Shown: positions 23,677-36,700 of the stretch, one piece after another
How positions within the stretch are numbered: position 1 is the stretch's first letter
Layout: each line of letters opens with the position of its first letter
Origin: Pogonophryne albipinna
Lineage: Eukaryota; Chordata; Actinopteri; Perciformes; Artedidraconidae
Length of the DNA: 64,000 nucleotides
Assembly: GCA_028583405.1 (NCBI GenBank)
Contig: CM053249.1
Location: 35,044,628 to 35,108,627 of the forward strand
Direction of reading: 5' to 3'
The notes under the pieces: model-generated
The model's input: only the letters and a program-made list of their open reading frames with translations
Told to the model about the DNA's origin: nothing
Databases searched by the model: none
Position numbers and translations under genes: made by a program

Positions 23677-23843
23677 TGACTGCAGTGGGGTTTGAACCTG
23701 TGACCCCCCTGATCCGAACACCAACGCACTAGCCCACTGCGCCACACGCCTCCCATTGGTCTGGCTAATTTAGTTGTCACTTTACAATCATACGACCTAC
23801 AATCCTACCTCCCCTAATACTGGAATCTGATTGGTTTATCAGC
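23677..23843 (-). repeat. tRNA-derived SINE with flank, inverted relative to 18329-18488
   Basis: Reverse complement of 18329-18488 with small differences, including about 7 extra bases before the B box. It carries the same A and B boxes and shared 5' flank. Confidence 0.75.
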
Positions 23844-23944
23844 TCGTCTTCTTGGGAATTATTAAAGAAGTGTCTAAAGTTTTAAGGGTTTTGTCCAATT
23901 AACTTTTTCGCTAAAGTTATCGGACCAAATGTGATTTAAACATT

Positions 23945-24654
23945 TCAAATCAAATCAAGTTTTATTTATATAGCACATTTATAAACGATTTTTGGTCGAG
24001 CCAAAGTGCTGTACATATAATAAAAATAGCCTACAGTAGAGACACTTTACAGCAAATACAACAGCACAGATTGTTCAGAATATCAGAATGAGAAAAACGA
24101 CACCCTCTGTCCTTAGACCCTCACATCGTACAAGGAAAAACTACAGTTTAAGGGGAACATGGGAGAAACCTCAGGGAGAGCAACAGAGGAGGGATCCCTC
24201 TCCCAGGACGGACAGACGTGCAATAGATGCCGTGTGTAAATCCAAGAGATAATACATTTTACAGCATATAGACCGAATGTTAGAAATGCATGTGTCTGTA
24301 ATAAGAAGATGAATCCACGAGGATGTCAGCTACAATCCTGTGGAAGCCATCAGGGAAGCAGCATGACGAGACCCAAGGCAGGACCGCAGAGACAGGTTCA
24401 GCCACGACCCGAAGTCCACGACTTAATCCAGAACTCAGGATAGAGGATCCAAGACACAGGACTACAGCAAGAGGATCAGCCTCGACTCCGGATCCCGGCG
24501 TAGATATAGATACAAAACAAGAACAAAGATTTGGCTGGGTTAATCGGAACAAGAGAATACACAGACACAGACAGAGAGGGAAAAGGTCATTGGATAAAAG
24601 TTATTCTTGATAACCCTCTAGAAAGATCTCATGAACTTCCCCACTCAATCTATC
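23945..24654. repeat. Interspersed repeat (fish retroposon 3' region)
   Basis: Begins CAAATCAAGTTTTATTTATA and continues through a segment common in fish genomes (ATGGGAGAAACCTCAGGGAG). I know it as a dispersed repeat, not as a gene. Confidence 0.55.
24453..24654 (-). repeat. Right arm of perfect 202-bp inverted repeat
   Basis: Exact reverse complement, by eye, of 10822-11023. The two arms enclose 13.4 kb that includes the DUF4806-type gene and the abcg2 N-terminal exons. Confidence 0.93.
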
Positions 24655-25319
24655 ATTGTATTTACAATGTGTGTATTTAAAAATTAAAAAATATTAAATA
24701 ATCCCAAAAATATTAGTTGAAGAATAAATAATAATATTTAAAATAATTTATGAAAGTGGGGTGGAAAGAAAATGTATTTAGATAAATGATTCCATAATAA
24801 AAAATTATAATAATTCATTTAAATAAAAAAGACGCCTTCCTAAGGTCCCGAAAGGTACATACATTCTTTAAAAATTGTCAATAGAAATCTTGATGGCATG
24901 TTGAATGAATTAAACTAATTGAAGTCTTTATATCTGGACTCTTTTGTATGTTTTATAGGCCTAACGAATAATCGATAAGTCAAAAAAATAATACAAATAA
25001 TTAATCTTATTTTATTTTCATATGAATTTTTATTTACAAATTAAAATAAAATGAATACAGAAGAAATAATAATATTTTAAATCATTATTAAAAGTGGGTT
25101 GTAAAAAAACTGTATTTCAGTAAATGATTCCATAATAAAAAATAATAATAACAATTCATTTAAATGTAGACGGCAACTGCCCTTCTTTCCACCCTAATAT
25201 CCCTTTTAGTGCTTCGTCCTGTTAGCACCTTTATCTAATTTGTTTGTAGACATATTGAACATTTTCTTTGAATTTATTTGTTATTTTATTAACATTATTT
25301 TATCTCCTCTCCCTGACAG
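24655..25319. other. AT-rich intron, no gene seen
   Basis: AT-rich DNA ending in the CCCTGACAG acceptor of exon 13. It carries two similar stretches (about 24760-24830 and 25100-25170). Confidence 0.5.
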
Positions 25320-25474
25320 GTCTGAAGCCCACGGTGACGGCCTTCTTCACCTTCGTGTTCTCCATCACCATGGTGACCTACACAGCCACCGCCATGGTGC
25401 TCGCTATCTCCGCCGACCAGACGGTGGTCGCCATCGCCAACATCTTCATGACCATCGCCTGCGTCTTCATGATG
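25320..25474 (+). CDS. abcg2: abcg2-like exon 13: transmembrane segment
   Basis: A 155-nt exon with a CCTGACAG acceptor, followed by GTGACA and a long (CA)n intron. It encodes GLKPTVTAFFTF and a hydrophobic membrane helix region ending FMTIACVFMM, matching the second half of the ABCG2 membrane domain. The length is phase-compatible with exon 14 (Met|Ile). A second, truncated version of its 3' end lies at 26431, so exons 14-16 downstream may belong to a different gene copy. Confidence 0.88.
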
Positions 25475-25476
25475 GT

Positions 25477-26282
<806 letters not shown>

Positions 26283-26430
26283 GCTGCACACATGTTTCTC
26301 ACGGGTTCTCAGAACGCTCTGAATTTCTATAAAACACACACACACACAAAGTTAGTTTATTTCTAATGCACATTTTAAGACACAAAGGCATTTAACACAT
26401 TAAAAACAAAACAAACGCACAAAAACAATT

Positions 26431-26463
26431 ATCTTCATGACCATCGCCTCCGTGTTCCTGATG
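26431..26463 (+). pseudogene. Truncated second copy of abcg2 exon 13
   Basis: Only the last 33 nt remain, encoding IFMTIASVFLM before a GTCACA site; the bases before it (AAAAACAATT) are not an acceptor. It differs from the complete exon 13 (ACVFMM), so it derives from another gene copy. The same fragment is at 63851-63819. Confidence 0.85.
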
Positions 26464-26464
26464 G

Positions 26465-26502
<38 letters not shown>

Positions 26503-26533
26503 TTTCTTACCTGTGTAATGTTTCTCTCCTCAG

Positions 26534-26623
26534 ATCTTCGCCGGTCTTCTCGTCAATCTTCGATCCATCACCAGCTGGCTCGCATGGCTCAAATACTTCA
26601 GCATCCCACGATACGGCCTCGCT
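26534..26623 (+). CDS. abcg2: abcg2-like exon 14 (block B)
   Basis: A 90-nt exon, acceptor TCCTCAG and donor GTGAGG, encoding IFAGLLVN, then SWLAWLKYFSIPRYGLA. This is the ABCG2 segment leading into the last extracellular loop. It is in phase 0 on both sides and is flanked by long (CA)n tracts. Identical in structure to 63710-63621. Confidence 0.92.
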
Positions 26624-26630
26624 GTGAGGG

Positions 26631-26850
<220 letters not shown>

Positions 26851-26928
26851 TTGTTTAGTGATAGATTAAAGTGATGCAAAGTGTTTATTCTGTGTATAAT
26901 ATGTTGTTATACCTCCGTGTCTCTTCAG

Positions 26929-27005
26929 GCTCTGCAGATTAACGAGTTCACAGGTCTGAAGTTCTGCGGCGTCATCAACACAACAAACATCCCCCCGGGG
27001 ATCGC
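26929..27005 (+). CDS. abcg2: abcg2-like exon 15: large extracellular loop (block B)
   Basis: A 77-nt exon encoding ALQINEFTGLKFCGVINTTN and ending in phase 2 before GTGAGT. The loop keeps the Cys of FCG and the N-glycosylation sequon NTT that correspond to Cys592 and Asn596 of human ABCG2. It has no Cys at the place of human Cys603, the residue that links two subunits. Confidence 0.9.
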
Positions 27006-27576
27006 GTGAGTACAAACGTGTATTTAAAGAGGCCCTATTGTGCTTTCCCCTTTTTCTCTGCATGTAAATGGTCTGCAAAGGCTAAAATAGTGACATCACT
27101 ATGTAACACTCGCGTCCTATTGGCTAGCGCGCCAACACATTGTACGTTATAGGCTAAGGTTTCAGACAGAGGGTGAAAAGAGGTGCTGCAGCACAGGCAG
27201 TATACATATATCTAAAACATCTAAGAATTCAGACTTTTCTTCAAAATATAGATTTTTTTTTCTCTGACATTTGACACTTTCCCAAAAAATCTACGAATTC
27301 CGACTTTTTTCAAAACATCTGACTTTTTTCTGAAAATTCTGATTTAAAAAAAAAAAATGACTTTCTGATGTGATAGGCTAAGGGGCGGGACATCTCTAAG
27401 CAGGTTGACCAATCACAACAGAGCCGGCCAGCTAACCAGAGCAGACTGGGCTCTGGTTTCAGACAGAGGGTGAAAAGAGGTGCTGCAGCACAGGCAGTAT
27501 GAGAAAAATAAAGAGCTTTTTGAACATTAAAGGAAGGAGACATGTCCCAGTAGAGACACTACATACTGTCCTCTTT

Positions 27577-28060
27577 TAAAGGGGACCTATCATGCAAAAT
27601 GCACTTTTGTACGTCTTGTATACATGAATATGTGTCCCCGGTGTTCCAGGGAACTCACCAAGTGTCAGAAAACACAACCCTCTCTATTTTCCTCCATACC
27701 CAAATCTCTTAAAAAGGGGCTGCAACGGATCTGATACAGACTGATCCAGATTTGAACACTTCTATGACGTCACAGAAGTGGCGCTACGGCTATTGGGCCA
27801 ACTCCACCAATCAGGAGGAGACAGCCACGGACATTGCCGTTGGAAAGCGCTGGAGACGCTGTAGTACATATGCCAGGCCTGTAGATGGTGCTGTTCTCAC
27901 AGAATCAGCCCATGCAAAGACAGTGTTAAATTGAGCGAAATGAGGAATGGCTAAAATGCATGATCTGTTTGGTATTTTGAAAAATAAAAAGTATAAATAT
28001 GCCTGATATAGGTATGGTCCTACACTATATTATTCAAATACAGCATGATAGGTCCACTTT
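27577..28060. mobile_element. MITE-like element in abcg2 intron 15 (block B)
   Basis: Inverted ends AAAGGGGACCTATCATGC and AAAGTGGACCTATCATGC enclose about 480 bp without coding potential. The copy in block C is at about 62184-62669. Confidence 0.7.
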
Positions 28061-28095
28061 GAGTAGCAGCATGATGTGACTGGTTAGAGTATATT

Positions 28096-28098
<3 letters not shown>

Positions 28099-28167
<69 letters not shown>
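28099..28167. repeat. (GT)n tract before exon 16 (block B)
   Basis: GT repeat running up to the GTGCAG acceptor of exon 16. Confidence 0.96.
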
Positions 28168-28170
<3 letters not shown>

Positions 28171-28317
28171 GTGTACAGGGGAGGAGTTTCTGGACTATCA
28201 GGGTGTTGATTGGTCCACTTGGGTCTCTGGCAGAACCACGTGGCTCTGGGCGTCATGACCTTCTGCTTCCTGACCATCGCGTACCTCAAACTGCGCTTCA
28301 TCCGGAAGTTCACCTAG
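28171..28317 (+). pseudogene. abcg2: abcg2-like last exon with 1-nt deletion (block B)
   Basis: The exon encodes CTGEEFLDYQGVDWSTW, then needs a frame change to reach MTFCFLTIAYLKL and the stop TAG at 28315. At about 28229 there are three G, where the block C copy (62060-61913) has four. Without that base the last membrane helix is lost. This is either a true inactivating deletion or a base-calling error in a G run. Confidence 0.88.
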
Positions 28318-28600
28318 ACCTCCATCTTCTTCATCTTCATCATCCCTGTGATACCTGTCTGTAGAGCTCTCAGTTAAAATTGCAGTTTAAATATCTGTTT
28401 CTTACGTGGCGAGTATATACATATATTTAGTTTCACTCCTTACTAACGGCGCAGTCTTCGGTGCATTTTAATGATAAACTGTGATTTATTGATTTTTCTC
28501 TTTTTGCACTTTAAAGTTCAAGAGCCAAAGAAGTAATTTAACACAAATGCAAGAGTGTTATATTTATACATTTGTACAAAATAAAATACTGGATTTGAAT
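28318..28600 (+). promoter_or_regulatory. abcg2 3' UTR with polyadenylation signal (block B)
   Basis: AT-rich sequence after the stop codon, with AATAAA at 28580-28585. The inverted copy in block C carries the same signal near 61640. Confidence 0.55.
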
Positions 28601-28776
28601 TATGAATCTAATTTATTTTAGTTATTAATAATATTTTCCAAAAATGATCAGGAAAGAAAATTGAAATCTGAACAAAAGTGAATTTTTAGGGAATTCGAAG
28701 AAAGTCAGAATTCTGAGATATTTTTAGAAAATAAAATACAATTTTTAAGGTTTTGGTAAATAATAATCAGACTTAC

Positions 28777-28827
28777 AGAATAACATTTCTTCGCTGCCTC
28801 TCAGGGCCTCATTTCCATCCGTAGAGC
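28777..28827 (-). CDS. Second exon of unrecognised neighbour gene (block B)
   Basis: A 51-nt segment between a TTTGTCAG acceptor and GTAAGT donor, encoding GSTDGNEALRGSEEMLF. It joins in phase with the 56-nt exon at 29176-29231. The direction is tail-to-tail with abcg2. Product unknown. Confidence 0.45.
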
Positions 28828-28882
28828 CTGACAAACAAAGCGCGTTTTGTTTAGATAGGACAAGATAATGAAAGAGGATCAA

Positions 28883-29231
<349 letters not shown>

Positions 29232-29810
29232 CTGAAGCAAGAAAGAGAAGCGAAAATAAACCAAGACACTTTCGTTCACACAAAAGTAATAATGATAAAT
29301 GGGCGATAAAAACAAAAGTAACGCACTAAATTAAATGAGAGTAATAGTTAAAGTTGAGGAAAGGAGTCAAGGGAACTCAGAGAAACGCTAGGTTCATCTG
29401 ATGAGTGTGTGTGTGATTATATATATTATAGCAGATTTATGTTCATGTCGATACATCAGCACGCATGTAACCTAATGATCTGTTATGGACCCATATATAT
29501 ACTATTTGAAGCAAAAATCGATTAAAGTAAATCATTTCCCTCCATATAGACTTCTGTAGAACGTTTACGATTATTTAAGTTTAAAATACGAGACAAAAAA
29601 AACACGTTTTCCGGTGTGTTCCGATGGCCCTTTATTTTGAAAACCAAATAGTCTAAACCAGCGGCTTTCAAAGTGTGAGGCGCGAGAGAGCTTCAGAAAA
29701 AAATAACGAGAAAAAGACGAGTAAAGTGTCACTTTTGGCTGTCTGTGGAGCCCGAGTTCCCCCACCTCGCCAAAAAGGCTGTAAAAGTGCTCATTCCCTT
29801 CACCTCCGCC

Positions 29811-30177
29811 TAGGGGCGGACTGGCCATTACATTACATTACATTGCATTTAGCTGACGCTTTTATCAAAAGCGACTTACAATAAGTGCGTTCGACCAACA
29901 AAATACAAACTTGAGGCCATCTGTGTGTGTACGGCCGGTCGTCAGCGGGCCGTTGGCGGCCGGCTCGGTTTGCTGACGGCCGGCACCGCCCTTTATTTTT
30001 TATGTTTTTAAACGGCATCATTTAAGTTGCGCTGACAGGCGACAGAGGTCCGTTCAGCGGGCCGTTTCCACCAAGCGAGGTTCCCCCCGTTGACAGTTCA
30101 CTAGCGTGATCTACCAATTTGTGTGGGCTGGGCTGTGTGAGATTCCAGGGCTGATCTTTAGTCCCAGTCCGCCCCTG
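29811..30177 (-). mobile_element. Short hAT-type element (block B)
   Basis: Inverted copy of 60162-60529 with the same ends (TAGGGGCGGACTGG and CAGGGGCGGACTGG) and near-identical 8-bp flanks. It contains the fish dispersed motif GCGACTTACAATAAG. Confidence 0.82.
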
Positions 30178-30257
30178 CCTCCACCTACAAACCTGTGTGA
30201 GTGCGGGTTTTCCGCATTGACTTTGATCAAAAGCAAGTACCGGTCAAGGCTGTAGAT

Positions 30258-30991
30258 CAGGGGTGCCCACACTTTTTTGGCTGGTGAGCTACTTTTGAAA
30301 TGACCAGCTCACCGAGGTCTATTACCACCAAAAATAAAATCCCAAATTGCAAGGGTTGCTGAATAACACGTTTTATTTATACATGGGATAACTACAATAG
30401 AGCTGCAACAAACGACTAATTTGATAATCGATTAATCTATCGATTAATGAAACGATTAATCGACTATTCGGACTATTACTGTATGCCTTGCACAATTTCT
30501 CAAACTCTTATTTAGCCATCAACTTTTAGATTTAGCTTGAGGTTGTTTTAGGCATGTGGAAACTAACAATGAAGACAAAGATGAATACTTGATTCAAAAA
30601 TACATATATTATTAAATTAACTTAACAAATTGTTTACAAAATTGACATTGCTTTTTATTTAAATTAAATAAATAATATTTCACATCAAAAGAAACAACAA
30701 TGTTTTAACAAATCATATTAAATAATCTGATGACAGAACTGTAAACAGAATAGCTGAAACTTTCACAAAATAAAGAGTAACTCAGTTACCTCTAATTATT
30801 AACCCATGTTTGTATAATGGAGTTAACTCTGTGTGTTGCTGCTGATAGCATACATAACACCTGACGTGGAAAAGTTACTCGTGGATGGGGGGCTACAGAG
30901 CTGCTAGAAAGACAGTCGAACCGGGTGCATTTCTCCGTCTGAATGTGGTGCACTTTTGCTAAATGTTTAGACAAATTGCTCGTGTTACCGC
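30258..30991 (-). mobile_element. hAT element cut by the gap (block B)
   Basis: Starts CAGGGGTGCCCA and matches the right half of 58609-60081 in inverted orientation until the first N. Confidence 0.88.
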
Positions 30992-31991
30992 NNNNNNNNN
31001 NNNNNNNNNNNNNNNNNNNNNNNNNNNNNNNNNNNNNNNNNNNNNNNNNNNNNNNNNNNNNNNNNNNNNNNNNNNNNNNNNNNNNNNNNNNNNNNNNNNN
31101 NNNNNNNNNNNNNNNNNNNNNNNNNNNNNNNNNNNNNNNNNNNNNNNNNNNNNNNNNNNNNNNNNNNNNNNNNNNNNNNNNNNNNNNNNNNNNNNNNNNN
31201 NNNNNNNNNNNNNNNNNNNNNNNNNNNNNNNNNNNNNNNNNNNNNNNNNNNNNNNNNNNNNNNNNNNNNNNNNNNNNNNNNNNNNNNNNNNNNNNNNNNN
31301 NNNNNNNNNNNNNNNNNNNNNNNNNNNNNNNNNNNNNNNNNNNNNNNNNNNNNNNNNNNNNNNNNNNNNNNNNNNNNNNNNNNNNNNNNNNNNNNNNNNN
31401 NNNNNNNNNNNNNNNNNNNNNNNNNNNNNNNNNNNNNNNNNNNNNNNNNNNNNNNNNNNNNNNNNNNNNNNNNNNNNNNNNNNNNNNNNNNNNNNNNNNN
31501 NNNNNNNNNNNNNNNNNNNNNNNNNNNNNNNNNNNNNNNNNNNNNNNNNNNNNNNNNNNNNNNNNNNNNNNNNNNNNNNNNNNNNNNNNNNNNNNNNNNN
31601 NNNNNNNNNNNNNNNNNNNNNNNNNNNNNNNNNNNNNNNNNNNNNNNNNNNNNNNNNNNNNNNNNNNNNNNNNNNNNNNNNNNNNNNNNNNNNNNNNNNN
31701 NNNNNNNNNNNNNNNNNNNNNNNNNNNNNNNNNNNNNNNNNNNNNNNNNNNNNNNNNNNNNNNNNNNNNNNNNNNNNNNNNNNNNNNNNNNNNNNNNNNN
31801 NNNNNNNNNNNNNNNNNNNNNNNNNNNNNNNNNNNNNNNNNNNNNNNNNNNNNNNNNNNNNNNNNNNNNNNNNNNNNNNNNNNNNNNNNNNNNNNNNNNN
31901 NNNNNNNNNNNNNNNNNNNNNNNNNNNNNNNNNNNNNNNNNNNNNNNNNNNNNNNNNNNNNNNNNNNNNNNNNNNNNNNNNNNNNNNNNNN
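30992..31991. other. Assembly gap, 1000 N
   Basis: Exactly 1000 unknown bases, the standard length for a gap of unknown size. The left edge is within duplicated block B; the right edge (TCTCACCCACTTTG) matches nothing in the block. Confidence 1.
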
Positions 31992-32690
31992 TCTCACCCA
32001 CTTTGAAAAAGTGCGTGGAGCCAGGAATGAGAAACGCAGGAAATTGCTGTGTTTCGGGATGATGGTTACGTGGAGGAATGCATCATTCAGGATTATGGAT
32101 GTGAATCAGTCTCCCTGGTGAACACACTCCAGCACCTGTTTGATCGTCAGCATGGGAAAAGGCCATTCCCTTGTTGGACACTGACAGATCGAGGATGGGT
32201 CTCATTCCCCCCGCCCCGTCTCCTTCGGGACCAGAAATACCGGGAGTAAAAAACCCTGATTTTCTTCCCCATGAGGAACCCTGGAAAAAAGCTTTCTTTT
32301 AACAAGAGTTCCTGCCGCCCTGCATGGAGCGCGAGACACTGTTCCCGGGATAACAGGGTTCCCTGTATCCCGTAGAACTGCGAGGGGGAGAGGCGAACTG
32401 CAGAGACTATCCTCTGCCCATCCGCCTGCTCATCCAAAAGCCAAGTAACCAATAGGCTATTGGCAGCCGGCTTAACCGGGGAGCCTTGCTGCATATTATC
32501 TTCCATCTGTCCATTGAATACACGCGCCGCCACTCAGCGCGCCAACCTGCTCTGGATGTGCTGTGGTTGTCATGGTGACGAGCCAAGCCAGAGCCCTCCA
32601 GACACTGCATTTCACACAGGCTCTCATTATGTCCACTGTAACACATTTTCCTGTCAAACAACAGTAAAGCGCCGGTAGTCTCTTCACAGA
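31992..32690. other. Unassigned sequence after the gap
   Basis: The sequence is moderately GC-rich. Possible protein-like stretches (LTHFEKVRGARNEKRRKLLC) were not recognised. It may be the edge of a retroelement. Confidence 0.3.
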
Positions 32691-32699
32691 CTTCTGCAC

Positions 32700-32980
32700 T
32701 TCACTGCAATACCACAGTACTCATACTGTGAAATGACTTCACAGCCTCTTACTGTAAAAATTAAATACAGTATACTGCTGTATTTTTTCAATTAACAGTA
32801 AAATACTGGCAGCAGAGATGCCAGCAATACACTGAAATTATACAGTATTCATACTGTTGGACAATTTCAATGTATTACTGTAAAAAATTAAATAATTCAC
32901 AGTAACATTCTGGTTAGGGGGCTGCCAGTAGATTAGTGTTGAAAATTGGCTGTAAAATAACAGCAATTGCTTTCAGTGTT
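32700..32980. repeat. TACTGTAAAA-rich, hairpin-prone repeat
   Basis: Several direct and inverted copies of TACTGTAAAA/TTTTACAGT, as in small non-autonomous DNA transposons of fish. No defined ends. Confidence 0.35.
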
Positions 32981-33196
32981 AAACTGGACACTGAGGTGCG
33001 TTCACGCTCAACACCCCTTAGGGATGAGCGGAGCTGTGTGCAGTGCTGTCCTCACTGTAATAATGGCACTCGTGGGCTCATTACGACCGTGTGTAGGAGG
33101 TAGGTTTGGGACAGAGGAGAAAAACCGAGCTGCCTAAAAACCTTTCTAATAGGCTTTAAAGACAGCCGATTTATGCAGCGAGCCATGCTGCCTAGA

Positions 33197-33400
33197 ACCG
33201 ACAGATTAGGGGCAGCCGGTTTAAACGTCAAGCCCTGCTGTCTAATAACCGCCTGGTTAAATAAAGCTGGCTTGCGCCACAAGCCCTGCTGCCGCTAACC
33301 GACAGGTTAGGAGCATCAGGTTTAAACGTCAAGCTCTGCTGTCTAATAACCGCCTGGTTAAATACAGCTGGCTTGCGCCACGAGCCCTGCTGCCTGCTGA
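33197..33400. repeat. 102-bp tandem repeat, two units plus degenerate copies
   Basis: Two consecutive units begin ACCGACAG(A/G)TTAGG. Weaker copies occur upstream (about 33130-33196) and downstream (33410 and about 33597-33680). Confidence 0.85.
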
Positions 33401-33844
33401 CTGACAGGTTACAGGTTACAGCCGGCTCTTGCACCTCCACACGCTGTATTGCACAGCAGCTCTCATCATGTCGTCGTTTAGGAGAAGGCTCGTAAACCGG
33501 ACATTGAGGCGCGTTCACGCTCAAACCCGCTTGAGAAATGAACGGTGTGTGGAGGCATATCTGTGACATAGGAAACAAGCCCGTGCTGTCTAATCAACCG
33601 ACAGATTTTAAAGACAGCCGATTTGTGCCGCGAGCCCTGTTGCCTAATAACCGACAGGCTATGAGGCAGCCGCTTATGTCATCCGGAGGAGAGCTCTCCT
33701 GAACCGGGGGAACGGGGAGATCTCATTAGGCGACTGCCTTTCCGAAGATCTCCGGGAGTTCCTGGAGAATACCGCCTATACGGCAGAGCCGAGATGGCGG
33801 ATAGTGTCAGCCCGGCAGCCGAACCTATAGGCTCGGCTGCCGGG

Positions 33845-34262
33845 CCGACACCGGGCCCCGCTCTGTCTCCCCCCGTCCGGAGGAGAGGGAGGATGGGGCC
33901 GGGGGAACCACATGGTGATCCATGAATGGAGGGGAAGGAGTCGCCTGACTGCTGCCCGCCACTCGGATCCAATAATCAAGGGCTTGGTGGCCAATCATCC
34001 CCGGCCGCAGCCGCGAGAGCGTTCGCTCTCCGCTGTCTGTGGGCCAGAGGAAGACGGACACAATGAGTGCACGACACCTGGGGAGTGAGAGCCGCGTTTG
34101 CGTGCTCCAATCCCCGGCAGGACTCACCTGTATCGTCTGTGTAAAGCTGCTTCCTCCCTGGAGCGAGCCAGCCACAGCCGGTCGTAACTCATATGTCGGC
34201 TAACACCGATCCCCGCCCTGTCTCCCCCGTCCGGAGGAGAGGGAGGATGGGGCCAGGGGGAA
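33845..34262. repeat. Direct repeat of a GC-rich 60-bp segment
   Basis: The segment with CCGTCCGGAGGAGAGGGAGG occurs at about 33845-33908 and again at 34199-34262. The sequence downstream to 34505 contains GCGATAGCCTTAGAGGGCGA and may be a retroelement terminal region; the family is not identified. Confidence 0.5.
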
Positions 34263-34599
34263 ATGTTTGCTTTCTAGTAAACAGCTCTGAAAAGAGCTTG
34301 TGCCTGTACAGTGCTTCTGAGTGCTGAAGAAAAGTGGGAGCAGATTGTAGGGACTACTTCCTATTTATACGGAAGTGAGTCCGTAGGTGGGGCCCATAGG
34401 TGGGCGTGGATTAAGTCTGTCAGTGCTGCACACGTGCAGTGGGATTACCCAATAGCGATAGCCTTAGAGGGCGAAGCCTTATACGAAATAGAAGTGACAT
34501 TTTACCATTGAATTACATGCTTGTCATTTCTTGGTTTCTTTGCCTGTTGTATAATGGGGCCCTGACAGCCATTGGAATACATGTATGCAACTAATATGA

Positions 34600-36350
<1,751 letters not shown>

Positions 36351-36360
36351 GACATAAATA

Positions 36361-36700
36361 CTAGGCTTGTTTGAGACGCGTTGCGGCTCGCCTCGAAAGT
36401 AGACGAGATTCGCCGATCCCAGCCGGGGGAGGTCTCAAAAAGCTAGCCTGAAGTCGGACAGCTCGGAGTCGGCTTCGTCTTCTTCTTCTTCTTCTCTCGG
36501 TTATTTGGCGGATTGCAAACAACTTTAAGGTGCATACCGCCACCTCCGGAGTCGGCTTGACTCGGTTTGCATTTATAATGCACACATGATATGTACTAAG
36601 TAAATACATTTGTTCCTGCTCAAGATTAGATTCAACTTTATTGCACATATAACAGGTACTGAGACAACGAAATGCAGTTTAGCTTCTAACCAGGTGCAAC
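36361..36700. repeat. Dispersed repeat remnants
   Basis: GCGGATTGCAAACAACTTTA at about 36508, and a retroposon-like tail starting AGATTAGATTCAAC at about 36625, resemble common fish repeats. The rest up to 37550 shows no gene. Confidence 0.35.

Noticed and set aside
30792..32121. Frames of 340-400 codons across the gap
   Set aside because: Made of unknown bases.
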